NCBI RefSeq assembly: GCF_026967935.1
Contig: NZ_JAPVBL010000001.1
Span: 1,036,082-1,100,081, forward strand
Direction: 5' to 3'
Source of the DNA: Modestobacter sp. VKM Ac-2982
GTDB taxonomy: Bacteria > Actinomycetota > Actinomycetes > Mycobacteriales > Geodermatophilaceae
Length of the DNA: 64,000 nucleotides
Below are positions 37,409 through 45,922 of this stretch, one piece after another (position 1 is the first letter of the stretch; the number at the start of each line of letters is the position of its first letter). A program made the position numbers and the translations under genes. Below the pieces are notes generated by a model that did no database searches, was not told where the DNA came from, and saw only the letters and a list, made by a program, of their open reading frames with translations.

Positions 37409-40400
37409 TCACCGGGTGCCCGGTGCGGAACGGTGCCGGGCGACCTGCACCCGGATGACCTCGTGCGGGGTCACCAGCCAACCTGATCCAGGCCGCGGGG
37501 GCAGCGGTGTCCGGGGCACCCGGAGGCCGAGCAGTTCGGCGTCGCCGGGTGCCGGCCGCAACAGCACGGCGGTGCGGTTGCGCCGCAGCGCGGCCGCGGG
37601 ACCACGGAAGGCCCCGGCGACCTCCGCGGCGGTCCCGGCCCCGATGACCGTCACCCGGCCGGTCGATGAGCTCTGTGAGGCCAGCAGGTCACCGACCTCG
37701 TCGGAGAGCGAGCTCAGGTCGTCGGCGAGCACGAGCACCCGGGACGCGTCGTGCCCGGCCAACCAGCTGCGCACCCCGGCGGGGTCCGTCCCAGACAGCT
37801 GGGCGGGCAGGTGCATCGGTCCGCCGCCGCCCTCTCCGGTGACCGGTGCGGGTGCGGTGACCAGCTCGAGCACGGCCGCACCGGCCGACCGAGCGTGGCT
37901 GCCGAAGGCCCGGAGCGCGCTGGACCGGCCGCTGCCCGGTGGGCCGACCACCAGCAGGCCGCCGGTGCGGGCGAGGTCCACGCCGACCGCCTCCCCGCCG
38001 TCGCCGCCGGGGCCGACCGGCAACCACCACGTCCCCGGTCGGTCGCCGGCGGGTGCCGGAGCGGGCAGTGGCAGACCCGGGTCCGCGGGCAGCTCGACCA
38101 CCCGCACCGGCGGTTCGGCGGACGACGCCCCCGGCTGGTCGGTCGCGGACGCGAGAGGGGTGCGGGGCAGCGCCAGCTGACACTCCGCGGCGTCCTCGCC
38201 GACCAGGGCGCGCCCCGGCGGCCGGTGGCCCGGCACCGCACGCGCGGCCACACCGACCACCGCGTAGTCGGCCCGGTCGGGCAACGGCAGCACCAGGCGC
38301 TCCCGGACGGAGCCCGCCAGTCGTCCACCCGGGACGGCGCGCTCGGCGGTCAGGGCGACCGTCAGGCCGACGGCAGCACCGTCCCGCGCCAGCCGCAGCA
38401 GTGCCGCCGCCCCGGTGGCGGGATCGGCCGCCTCCAGCTGCGCGGCCACGCTCTCGTAGCCGTCGACCAGTAGCAGGAGCAGCGGCGCGGGTGCCGCACC
38501 ACCGCCGCGGCGCCGGTCCACCTCCTCGGTCAACCGGGCGAGCAGCCGCACGGTGCGGTGCGCGTCGTCCCGGCCGACGGCCGTGCCGGTGTGCGGCAGG
38601 GCCGCGGCCAGGGTCACGAGGCCGCCGCCCCCGTGGTCGAGCACGTGCACCTGCAGGCCACCGGGCGGCAGGTGGTGGACCGCCTCGCCCAACACGGTGC
38701 GCAGCGCGGTGGTCCGCCCGCTGCGGGGCCCGCCCACCACCAGCCACCCGCCACCGGCGTCCAGGTCCAGCTCCAGCGGTGCCTGGAGCTGCGCGTCGGG
38801 GGAGTCGCGGAGGCCGAGCCGGAGCCGGGACGCCGGTGCCTCCGGCGCCCAGCGGTCGAGCGCCGCAGCGGCGAGCTGGTCGGGCAGCGGGGGGAGCCAG
38901 GGCCGGTGCGGCGGGTCGATGGCGTCCGCCCGTGCCCGTGCCCCGAGCGCCGCGACCAGACGCTGCAGGTCACTTGCCCCGCCGTCGGGTGACGCGGACT
39001 GCGCCGGCCCCGGCCGTGGCGGCCAGTGACGGCGCGCGACGGCCAGCGGCGCACCGACCGGCGCCGCGCGCCCGGAGACCCGCGCCACCTGCAGCAGCAC
39101 GGCCGGCCCGTTGCCGGTCCGCAGGTACGCCCGGCCCGGGCGGTCGGGGGGCAGGTGCGCGGGCAGGGTGCTGCCGAGCACGTCACGGGCATCACCCTCG
39201 TCGGTGGTCCGCAGGCAGATCCGCAGCGAGCAGTTGGCCCGGATCTCCGGGCTGACCACACCGGCCGGGCGCTGGGTGGCCAGCACCAGGTGGACGCCCA
39301 GCGACCGGCCGCGCTGGGCGATGCCCACCAGGCCGGTGACGAAGCCCGGGAGCTCCTCGGCCAGGGTGGCGAACTCGTCGACGACGATCACCAGGCGGCT
39401 GGCGGCGACCGGTGCCGGCAGGGCCGCGAGGTCGCGCACACCGTGCTCGGCCAGCAGGCGTTCCCGGCGGGTCAGCTCCGCGGAGAGTGACCGCAGCGCC
39501 CGCGCCGTGGACTGGGTGTCCAGGTCGGTCAGCATCCCCACGGTGTGCGGGAGCGTCGCCGCCTCGCCGAAGGCGGCTCCGCCCTTGTAGTCGATGAGCA
39601 GGAAGCTGCACCGGTCCGGTGGGTGGTGCTGGGCCAGGCTGGCGACGAGGGTCTGCAGCAGCTCGGACTTGCCCGAGCCGGTCGTGCCGGCGACGAGCGT
39701 GTGGGGACCGTCGGCGACCAGGTCGATCCGGGCCGGCCTCTCGCCGGTGGCGCCCAGCGTGGCCAGCAGGCGGCTGCGATCCCGGTCCCAGGTGCCGGAC
39801 GCCTGGCTGTCCCGCGGGTCCAGCCGGAGCCCGGCGGTCGGCAGGTCGAGCAGCCGGGCCGTGTCGGGCAGTTCACCCGCGGACGCCGGGACGGCGAGCC
39901 GGGCCAGGTCCCGGGCGATCCGGTCGGCGGTCCCTGCACCGACCGCGTCGAGATCGACGAACCGCTCCTGGTCGGCGCCGGGCAGCCGCAGCCGACCTCC
40001 GGTGCCGGTCTCCCCGGTGACCTGCAGCCGGGCCAGCGCCGGCAACGCGAGGGCGGCCTCGGTCCCGGCGAGGTCCAGCCGTACGGCGTGGGCAGCGGAG
40101 CCCGCGACCAGGGCGGCGGTCGCCGGGTCGATCGGGCCGTCCACCACGACCACCGTCCGGGGTGGAGCGCCGCCGCCGCCGCCGGCGGCAGGGGCACCGG
40201 ACAGCGCGGCCAGCAACCGGTCGGGGACGGGCTCGCCCGGGACGATCACGCCCTGCAGCTGGGGCAGCCAGCGGCACCACCGCCAGTCCGCGAGGTGGTC
40301 CCGGCCCGCCACCAGCACCACCCGCAGATCCGAGGGAGGGGCCAGGACGGCCAGCTGGCAGACCAGTGCACGGACCACGCCGAGGACCGCTGCCCGCGGC

Positions 40401-41584
40401 CCGACGATGCCCAGGCCGCACCCGTCCTGGAGCGGCAGCGCCACCGGCAGGTGCTCGCCCGGGACGGTGGCACGGTCCCCACCGGGCTCGGCGCTGGTCA
40501 CCGAGGTGGGGCCAGGGCCGGTGCCCAGTCGCACGCTGAGTGCAGCGGCGGCCGAACCGGTCCGGGACCACAGCGGGCTGCTGCGCCGACGCGCGGCGGC
40601 GGCCAGCAGGGCGAGGTCGGGGTGCGCGGCCTCCTGCGCCGCGCGGTGGGCGGCGACCGCTCGGCCGAGCTCGGCGTCGGCCCGGGCGAGCGCCACGGCG
40701 TGCGCAGCCACCTCCCGGCGGTGGCCGCGGCGGCCGGACAGTCGGTCCGACGTCCAGCTGGCCACGGCGACGACGGGGCTCAGCAGGGCGAAGAAGAGGA
40801 AGTGCGGCGTGGCGAGGAGCCAGGCCATCAGCACCCCGCCGACCGCCGGGAGCGCGACGGCGACCCAGCCCAGCCGTCGCCGTGCCGGCTCCGGCGGGGC
40901 CGCCGGCCGGAGCACCGTCGTGCTCGCCGGAGCCGGCGGGGACCAGGGGAGCGGGCGGACGTGCACCCGTCCTGCCGGCGCGGCAGCGGACTCCAGGCCG
41001 GCGCCGCGTGGGCCGGTCAGCCGGAGGGCGCTGCCACCCAGCCGGAGCGTCGCGTCCACCGGCCACTCCTGGTCAGCGGGGCCCACTGCGGAGACCGCGC
41101 CGGTGCGGTCGGTCAGCGTGGTGCCGTTGGAGGACCCGAGGTCGGCGACCGTGACCCGCCCCTCGGCCACCGAGACGACGACGTGACGGCGCGAGACGTC
41201 CGGGTCCTCGAGGGTCAGCCCGCACGCCGCGCCGCGGCCGACGACGAGCGCACCCTGGCCGAGCGCGACCGTGCGGCCGGCGTCCGCCCCGGCCACCACG
41301 TGCAGCTCGAGCGCACCGCCCTCGGCCGGCTCCCGGGGCCCCGGGCGGCCCCACCCCAGGAGGGCGCCGTGGCGCAGGACCTCGGACCCCAGCGGGGTGC
41401 TGGCCGGCAGCGCACTCGAACCGGACCAGAGCTGAGCCGGCGGGAGGTGGAGCTGTTCGGAGAACCCGGCCAGGACGTCGCCGAGCACGGCCTCGTCCGG
41501 TGCTCGCACCTCGACGTCGAGAACGCCGTCGGGGGCCTGCAGCGTCCAGCAGCGGACGGTGTGCTCGACAGGCGCCGTCGTCAT
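37409..41584 (-). CDS. FHA-domain FtsK/SpoIIIE-type (EccC/EssC-like) secretion ATPase
   Basis: Predicted type VII secretion motor of 1391 aa. In order: a ubiquitin-like/FHA N-terminal region (FHA at about 95-185: VVGRGAACGLTLEDPDVSRRH, DLGSSNGT), two hydrophobic helices at about 235-275, and three FtsK-like ATPase domains. Domain 1 has an intact Walker A (GTTGSGKSELL, ~630) and Walker B (LVIVVDEF). Domains 2 (GGPRSGRTT, ~950) and 3 (GPPGSGRSS, ~1210) have Arg in place of the P-loop Lys. The order resembles Firmicute EssC more than actinobacterial EccC. A WXG100 gene is divergent. ATG 41584 is chosen; ATG 41593 is possible. Confidence 0.85.
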   Translation of the reverse strand: MTTAPVEHTVRCWTLQAPDGVLDVEVRAPDEAVLGDVLAGFSEQLHLPPAQLWSGSSALPASTPLGSEVLRHGALLGWGRPGPREPAEGGALELHVVAGADAGRTVALGQGALVVGRGAACGLTLEDPDVSRRHVVVSVAEGRVTVADLGSSNGTTLTDRTGAVSAVGPADQEWPVDATLRLGGSALRLTGPRGAGLESAAAPAGRVHVRPLPWSPPAPASTTVLRPAAPPEPARRRLGWVAVALPAVGGVLMAWLLATPHFLFFALLSPVVAVASWTSDRLSGRRGHRREVAAHAVALARADAELGRAVAAHRAAQEAAHPDLALLAAAARRRSSPLWSRTGSAAAALSVRLGTGPGPTSVTSAEPGGDRATVPGEHLPVALPLQDGCGLGIVGPRAAVLGVVRALVCQLAVLAPPSDLRVVLVAGRDHLADWRWCRWLPQLQGVIVPGEPVPDRLLAALSGAPAAGGGGGAPPRTVVVVDGPIDPATAALVAGSAAHAVRLDLAGTEAALALPALARLQVTGETGTGGRLRLPGADQERFVDLDAVGAGTADRIARDLARLAVPASAGELPDTARLLDLPTAGLRLDPRDSQASGTWDRDRSRLLATLGATGERPARIDLVADGPHTLVAGTTGSGKSELLQTLVASLAQHHPPDRCSFLLIDYKGGAAFGEAATLPHTVGMLTDLDTQSTARALRSLSAELTRRERLLAEHGVRDLAALPAPVAASRLVIVVDEFATLAEELPGFVTGLVGIAQRGRSLGVHLVLATQRPAGVVSPEIRANCSLRICLRTTDEGDARDVLGSTLPAHLPPDRPGRAYLRTGNGPAVLLQVARVSGRAAPVGAPLAVARRHWPPRPGPAQSASPDGGASDLQRLVAALGARARADAIDPPHRPWLPPLPDQLAAAALDRWAPEAPASRLRLGLRDSPDAQLQAPLELDLDAGGGWLVVGGPRSGRTTALRTVLGEAVHHLPPGGLQVHVLDHGGGGLVTLAAALPHTGTAVGRDDAHRTVRLLARLTEEVDRRRGGGAAPAPLLLLLVDGYESVAAQLEAADPATGAAALLRLARDGAAVGLTVALTAERAVPGGRLAGSVRERLVLPLPDRADYAVVGVAARAVPGHRPPGRALVGEDAAECQLALPRTPLASATDQPGASSAEPPVRVVELPADPGLPLPAPAPAGDRPGTWWLPVGPGGDGGEAVGVDLARTGGLLVVGPPGSGRSSALRAFGSHARSAGAAVLELVTAPAPVTGEGGGGPMHLPAQLSGTDPAGVRSWLAGHDASRVLVLADDLSSLSDEVGDLLASQSSSTGRVTVIGAGTAAEVAGAFRGPAAALRRNRTAVLLRPAPGDAELLGLRVPRTPLPPRPGSGWLVTPHEVIRVQVARHRSAPGTR

Positions 41585-41718
41585 GCGGGACACCGCACCG
41601 GGGAGCTGGACACCCGGTCATGGTGCCGCTGGCCGGCGGCGTCGCGGGGCCTCGACGAGCATCTGTGGACGGCCGGGCCGGTTGTGGACAGCTGCGGTCC
41701 CGCCCGCTCGGGCGGTCC

Positions 41719-41724
41719 TAGGTT
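41719..41724 (+). promoter_or_regulatory. -10 element of the WXG100 gene
   Basis: TAGGTT predicts a start near 41731 and a leader of ~34 nt with GAGGAG before the ATG at 41765. Confidence 0.4.
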
Positions 41725-41764
41725 CGGAGCCCGCCGGGAGGTCCCCGGCAGGTGAGGAGCAGTC

Positions 41765-42058
41765 ATGAAGGTCGACATCGCGACGCTGAACACGATGGCA
41801 GGACAGTGCCGGGCGGAGGCCGCCGACACCTCGGCCCGGCACGCCACGCTGTCCGCCGGGATCAACAGCTCGGTGCTGGAGGGGTGGACCGACAGCCAGG
41901 CCGCGGTCCAGTTCAGCGAGCTGTACGAGAAGTGGCGACTGTCCAGTCAGGGCATGAGCGAGGCGCTCACCGGCATGGGCCAGCTGCTGACCAGCGTCGC
42001 CTCCGCGTACCAGCAGCACGAGGCCGAGATGGCCGCCCGGATCGGCGCGATGCTCTGA
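41765..42058 (+). CDS. WXG100-family protein (type VII secretion substrate)
   Basis: A 97-aa all-helical protein of the ESAT-6/WXG100 size and layout: helix, turn, helix. The turn is G40-W41-T42-D43, so the Gly of WxG is Asp. The C-terminal helix carries Y82-Q-Q-H-E86, a YxxxD/E-type T7SS export signal, followed by ~11 residues. It is divergent from the FHA-FtsK ATPase, its likely secretion motor. A single gene suggests a homodimer, in contrast with the paired ESX genes. Confidence 0.85.
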   Translation: MKVDIATLNTMAGQCRAEAADTSARHATLSAGINSSVLEGWTDSQAAVQFSELYEKWRLSSQGMSEALTGMGQLLTSVASAYQQHEAEMAARIGAML

Positions 42059-42098
42059 CGCCGGCCGGCCGGTCGGACGCCGACGCAGGCGGTGCGCT

Positions 42099-42126
42099 GC
42101 TGACGGGCCCGGCCGGGCCCGTCAGC
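42099..42126. terminator. 28-bp perfect palindrome between convergent genes
   Basis: GCTGACGGGCCCGG and its exact inverse form a continuous palindrome that reaches into the HTTM stop codon. Probable bidirectional terminator for the WXG100 and HTTM genes. Confidence 0.6.
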
Positions 42127-43051
42127 CTGGGACGGGGCTCCCGGGCACGGCTGGGACGCCGCCCAGGGTGTCCCGGCGCTGGAGCACCGACAGCCGCTCC
42201 CACGGCAGGATCGACAGGATCGCGATGCAGTGCGGCAGGAAGATGATCGTGACCCCGGCGTAGACCATCGCGTGGAAGCCGAGCAGGAAGAGCACCAGCC
42301 CGATCCGGGCCCGGTCGGTGCGCACCAGCAGGATCAAGGGTGCGGCCAGCTCGAGGACGATCATCACCCACTGCGCCGTCGGCAACAGCCAGGCGACGTC
42401 CAGCGTCCACATCGACAGGTCGGTGCCCCGGCGGACCAGCGCGCGGGTCAGCGTGGCACCGGTCGCCCAGTCCCAGCCGCCGAACCGGATCTTCGCCCAG
42501 GCGGCGAGGAAGTAGGTGAGCATCACGGTGACCAGCACGGCCGCCATGGCAAAGCCGGCGGCCTCCGAGGAGCGCCGGTCCCGCAGCCGCGCCCGGCCGA
42601 TCGTCGGCAGCACCGCCAGGGCGACCAGGAAGGCGATCCGGTCGTGGTCGACCTTCCCGTAGCTCATCGCGATGACCATCCACTCCGAGTAGAGGAGGAA
42701 GACGGCGAGGCCGAGCAGCCGCGGCGCACGGCCGGTGGCGGCGGCCACCGCGGCGACCACGAGTGCCCACTGGACGACCAGCACGAGGGTGTGCGTCGGG
42801 GTCGGCAGGTGCAGCAGCCGGCCGATCAGCAGCGGCGCGTACCAGTCGGTGGGCACGTCGGCGTGGGCACGCACCCACGCCGTGGTGAGGAAGACGTCGA
42901 CCGGGATGAACAGGTAGGCGATCACCCGGAACACCGCGATCCGGGCCAGCGGCACGGGGCGGAACCACCAGCGGGGGGTGCCGGGGACGGCCGGCGCCAC
43001 CTCCGGGCGCACCGGCGCGGCAGTGCCTGGGGTGGTCGCTGCGGTGCTCAC
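42122..43051 (-). CDS. HTTM-domain membrane protein (vitamin-K-dependent carboxylase-like)
   Basis: A 309-aa polytopic protein with about seven helices. The N-terminal RIAVFRVIAYLFIPVDVFLTT, the LLHLPTPTHTLVLVVQWALVVAAVAAATG loop, and SYGKVDHDRIAFLVALAVLPTIG match the bacterial HTTM family, related to gamma-glutamyl carboxylase by its membrane core only. No carboxylase active site can be claimed. The GTG overlaps the stop of the preceding gene by 4 nt (GTGA), so the pair is coupled. Function unknown. Confidence 0.78.
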   Translation of the reverse strand: MSTAATTPGTAAPVRPEVAPAVPGTPRWWFRPVPLARIAVFRVIAYLFIPVDVFLTTAWVRAHADVPTDWYAPLLIGRLLHLPTPTHTLVLVVQWALVVAAVAAATGRAPRLLGLAVFLLYSEWMVIAMSYGKVDHDRIAFLVALAVLPTIGRARLRDRRSSEAAGFAMAAVLVTVMLTYFLAAWAKIRFGGWDWATGATLTRALVRRGTDLSMWTLDVAWLLPTAQWVMIVLELAAPLILLVRTDRARIGLVLFLLGFHAMVYAGVTIIFLPHCIAILSILPWERLSVLQRRDTLGGVPAVPGSPVPG

Positions 43052-43536
43052 TCGCCGTCCTCCAGCTGGTGCTCGATCAGCACCCGGTCGCTGACCTCAC
43101 CGGTCCGCTGGCCGTCCTCGAGGTCGATGCGGCGCTGCACGACCTGCACCTCGACCAGCTCCTCGGCGTCGGGGTTGCGCTCGGCGTAGGAGTCGGCGAG
43201 GAGCCCGAGCAGCGAGGGCTCCCGGAAGATGCGGGGGAGCTGGCCCTCGAACTCGGCCCGTCGCAGCCCCACCTCGCCGCCGGAGAGCCGGACCTCCTCA
43301 CCCGTGGCGGTCAGCCCGACCACCCGGGTCGAGACGACCGGGGTGTCGGGGTTCGCGCGGGTGGAGTACATCCGGAACGGGCCGAAGGGGAAGGTGTCGT
43401 CGTCCCCCCACACGGTGCCGGCCAGCAGCAGGGCCAGCACGATCGCGGCCGCAGCCAGCCGGATGCGCCGCCCGCCGGGGGTCAGGCGCTCGACCTCGGC
43501 CTCGGCCGGCAGGTCAGGGGCGGACTGCAGGTGCAC
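43048..43536 (-). CDS. Single-helix membrane protein, partner of HTTM protein
   Basis: A 162-aa protein with a cytosolic N-terminus, one helix (IRLAAAAIVLALLLAGTVWG), and ~110 exported residues beginning DDDTFPFGPFRMYSTRANPDTPVVSTRVVGLTATGEEV. The FPFGPFRMYS motif right after the helix is a striking feature. The GTG at 43536 is fixed by TACGAT (43548-43543) 6 nt upstream. It is coupled to the HTTM gene, so the two probably form a membrane complex. I do not recognise the family. Confidence 0.68.
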   Translation of the reverse strand: MHLQSAPDLPAEAEVERLTPGGRRIRLAAAAIVLALLLAGTVWGDDDTFPFGPFRMYSTRANPDTPVVSTRVVGLTATGEEVRLSGGEVGLRRAEFEGQLPRIFREPSLLGLLADSYAERNPDAEELVEVQVVQRRIDLEDGQRTGEVSDRVLIEHQLEDGE

Positions 43537-43542
43537 CGGGCC

Positions 43543-43548
43543 ATCGTA
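43543..43548 (-). promoter_or_regulatory. -10 element of leaderless HTTM operon
   Basis: Minus-strand TACGAT, 6 nt, then the GTG at 43536. Confidence 0.55.
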
Positions 43549-43678
43549 GGATCGGCGCCCGTCCAGACGGGTCATCGTCGCTCCGTGGCGGGCAGCCGGG
43601 GCGCACGTGTGCACCCGGGGCCCCGGCAGTCCCACCTGCGTCGTCCGTCGCCCGATGTCGACCAGCGGGAGCAGCCAG

Positions 43679-44185
43679 ATGCAGTTCGGCCGGTACTACG
43701 AGGAGTTCGAGGTCGGCGCCACCTACAAGCACTGGCCCGGCAAGACCGTCACCGAGTACGACGACCACCTGTTCTGCCTGCTCACCATGAACCACCACCC
43801 GCTGCACCTGGACGCCCACTACGCCGCGGAGACCACCGACTTCGGCAAGAACGTCGTCGTCGGCAACTACGTCTACTCGCTGCTGCTCGGCATGAGCGTC
43901 CCCGACGTCTCGGGCAAGGCGATCGCCAACCTCGAGGTCTCCTCGCTCAAGCACGTCGCCCCGACCTTCCACGGCGACACGATCTACGGCGAGACCACCG
44001 TGTTGGACAAGACGGAGTCCCGCTCCAAGGACGACCGCGGTGTCGTCCACGTCGAGACCATCGGCTACAAGCAGGACGGCACCGTGGTCTGCGTCTTCCG
44101 CCGGAAGGTCATGGTGCCCAAGCGCTCCTACGGCGAGGCCCGCGGCGGGGAGCAGCCCGGGCGTCCCGAGCCCGTCCGGCGGTGA
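43679..44185 (+). CDS. MaoC-family dehydratase
   Basis: A 168-aa hot-dog-fold enzyme: FGRYYEEFEVGATYKHWPGKTVTEYDDHLFCLLTMNHHPLHLDAHYA, VVGNYVYSLLLGMSV, and HVAPTFHGDTIYGETTVLDK. This is the MaoC/(R)-enoyl-CoA hydratase type with the catalytic Asp/His region around NHHPLHLD. It could act on mesaconyl-CoA or an acyl-CoA; the sequence does not decide. ATG 43679 is preceded by GGGAGC; ATG 43655 is an alternative. Confidence 0.85.
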   Translation: MQFGRYYEEFEVGATYKHWPGKTVTEYDDHLFCLLTMNHHPLHLDAHYAAETTDFGKNVVVGNYVYSLLLGMSVPDVSGKAIANLEVSSLKHVAPTFHGDTIYGETTVLDKTESRSKDDRGVVHVETIGYKQDGTVVCVFRRKVMVPKRSYGEARGGEQPGRPEPVRR

Positions 44186-44252
44186 CCGGCCCCGGGCACG
44201 CCGTGCCGGCGGACGCCGCCGGCCACCGCGCCGGCGGAGAGGGCGGTGGGTG

Positions 44253-44567
44253 ATGGACCCGATCTCTGTCCTCGTCGGGGTGGGGGCGGTGCTGCTGGGG
44301 CAGGCCATCGGCTACGTGCAGGGGCGCCGCCACCGGGCTCCCAAGCCGATCCAGGCGATCTGCGGGTGCGGTCACGGCATGTCGATGCACAACGCGGAGA
44401 CCGAGCGGTGCCACGGGATGATGAACGGCGACCCGCTCAAGTACGACTCCGACAAGGAGCCCACCGCGTACAAGCAGGTCCCCTGCACCTGCCAGCGGTA
44501 CGTCGGGCCGCTCCCCATCGACCAGGTGTTCTCACCGCCCCTGCTGCCGCCGTCGGACCCCAGGTGA
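44253..44567 (+). CDS. Small membrane-anchored Cys/His-rich protein
   Basis: A 104-aa protein with one N-terminal helix (ISVLVGVGAVLLGQAIGYVQG) and a short soluble part rich in metal-ligand residues: ICGCGHGMSMHNAETERCHG, then CTCQRYVG. The CxCxH...H...CH...CxC pattern suggests a zinc or Fe-S site facing the cytosol. I do not recognise the family. GAGAGGG lies upstream of ATG 44253. It follows the MaoC gene by 67 bp and may be co-transcribed. Confidence 0.6.
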   Translation: MDPISVLVGVGAVLLGQAIGYVQGRRHRAPKPIQAICGCGHGMSMHNAETERCHGMMNGDPLKYDSDKEPTAYKQVPCTCQRYVGPLPIDQVFSPPLLPPSDPR

Positions 44568-44591
44568 GTGCGGCTCCGGGTGCTCGCGAGC

Positions 44592-45005
44592 TCAGTGGGG
44601 GAGCACGCCCCAGCCGGAGAGCGCGGTGAGCACGCCGGGCGCCGTCTCCAGCGCGGTCAGCCCGGCGGCGTCCACGAAGACGGCGTCGTCGGCGTCGTCC
44701 GCGGCCACCGGCTGTCGCCCGGGCTCGACCACGGTGCACAGCCAGTCGGTGACGGTGAAGACGACGCCGTCCCCGTCGACCCGCACCCGGCCCAGCACCC
44801 GCACCGGGCGCACGGCCAGCCCGGTCTCCTCGGCGGTCTCCCGCACGACGGCGTCGGCCTCGGACTCGCCGGGCTCCACCCGCCCGCCCGGCACCGACCA
44901 CAGGCCCGCGCTCGGGGCGTGGCCCCGGCGGATCAGCAGCAGGCGGCCCCGCTCGTCGTGCACCACGGCGCCGACGCACGCCACCTCCGGCCGCGGGTCG
45001 TCCAC
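44592..45005 (-). CDS. Nudix hydrolase
   Basis: A 137-aa Nudix-fold pyrophosphatase with an intact box GRVEPGESEADAVVRETAEETGL (GX5EX7REUXEEXGU) and LLLIRRGHAPSAGLWSVPGG before it. The substrate is unknown, possibly an oxidised nucleotide (MutT-like) or a nucleoside diphosphate derivative. GTG 45005 is fixed by TACCCT (45018-45013) 7 nt upstream; the open frame upstream of this is antisense to the next gene. Confidence 0.87.
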   Translation of the reverse strand: MDDPRPEVACVGAVVHDERGRLLLIRRGHAPSAGLWSVPGGRVEPGESEADAVVRETAEETGLAVRPVRVLGRVRVDGDGVVFTVTDWLCTVVEPGRQPVAADDADDAVFVDAAGLTALETAPGVLTALSGWGVLPH

Positions 45006-45012
45006 CTCGGAA

Positions 45013-45018
45013 AGGGTA
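45013..45018 (-). promoter_or_regulatory. -10 element of leaderless Nudix gene
   Basis: Minus-strand TACCCT, 7 nt, then the GTG at 45005. The hexamer is identical to that of the PPOX operon. Confidence 0.55.
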
Positions 45019-45105
45019 CGGGCGGCCGGGGACCCGGTGCCCGGGACGGCGGGACGCTGAGGCGATGCTTGACGAACCCACGGCAGAACAGGACGGTGAG
45101 CGGCG

Positions 45106-45732
45106 ATGAGTGTCTCCCCGGTGTGCCCGCGCTGCGGCGAGGTGCTGGTCATCCGCCCCGGCTCGGCCGACGAGGGCTGGTGCCACGTGCACGCAGCCGT
45201 CACCCCGCTGCACCACACCGCCGTGGTCGCCCACGACGCGATCAGCGCGGTGTGCGCAGACGCCCGCGTACCGGCCTGGGTGCCCGACCCGATGCCCGGC
45301 GGCTGGGCGGTCACCGGGCTGGCCTGGGGTGGTGAGCCCGGGGCCCGGGCGATCGTCGTCGCCTGCGCCGGCCCGGCGCCGCTGGGTGGCTCCGCCGAAC
45401 TGGTGCTCGTGGCCGAGGAGCCCGGCACGGGCCTCGGCTGCGGTTACGCCGGGCTGCCCGGCGTCGACCCGGGAGAGCTGGTCGGTGCCGGCCCCTCCAC
45501 CGTGGCGGTCGAGGCCGCGGGGCAGCGGGTGCCGCTGTGGCTCGTGCCGGTGGGCGACGACCGCGCCGCCTACGTCGGGGAGGCGCACGGCGTCTGGCTG
45601 TGGCTGGTCACCTGGCCGGCGTCGGCCGCCTGGTTGCTGGCCGAGGACCTCGCGCTGCTGGACCTGCGGGAGCGGGTCTACCCCGACCTCCCGCTCGGCC
45701 CGATGACCGATCGGCTGCTGCCCGGCCGCTGA
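45106..45732 (+). CDS. DUF6758 family protein with N-terminal zinc ribbon
   Basis: A 208-aa protein starting PVCPRCGEVLVIRP...GWCHVHAAVTPLHH (CPxCG and CxxH, a likely zinc knuckle). It continues with WVPDPMPGGWAVTGLAWGG, ELVLVAEEPGTGLGCGYAGLPG, and VPLWLVPVGDDRAAYVGEAHGVWLWLVTWPASAAWLLAEDLALLDLRE. This matches a conserved actinobacterial family of unknown function. The start is ATG 45106. It lies upstream of the small membrane protein and PH-domain genes but 190 bp away. Confidence 0.72.
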   Translation: MSVSPVCPRCGEVLVIRPGSADEGWCHVHAAVTPLHHTAVVAHDAISAVCADARVPAWVPDPMPGGWAVTGLAWGGEPGARAIVVACAGPAPLGGSAELVLVAEEPGTGLGCGYAGLPGVDPGELVGAGPSTVAVEAAGQRVPLWLVPVGDDRAAYVGEAHGVWLWLVTWPASAAWLLAEDLALLDLRERVYPDLPLGPMTDRLLPGR

Positions 45733-45922
45733 GCGGACGGGGCGAACCGGCCGGAGTGGATCCGTTCGACACGCCCTCGGCGTGGCGAGTGGTGTTCCGG
45801 GTGGGGCTGCTGTTACCCATGGGTCCGCGGTCCGGACGGCCGTCGAGGTGTACCGCCGTCGGCCCGCTCGCCTGGTCGCTGCCGGGTCCGCCTGGCCACC
45901 TGAGGAAGGGAACGGTGCGACC

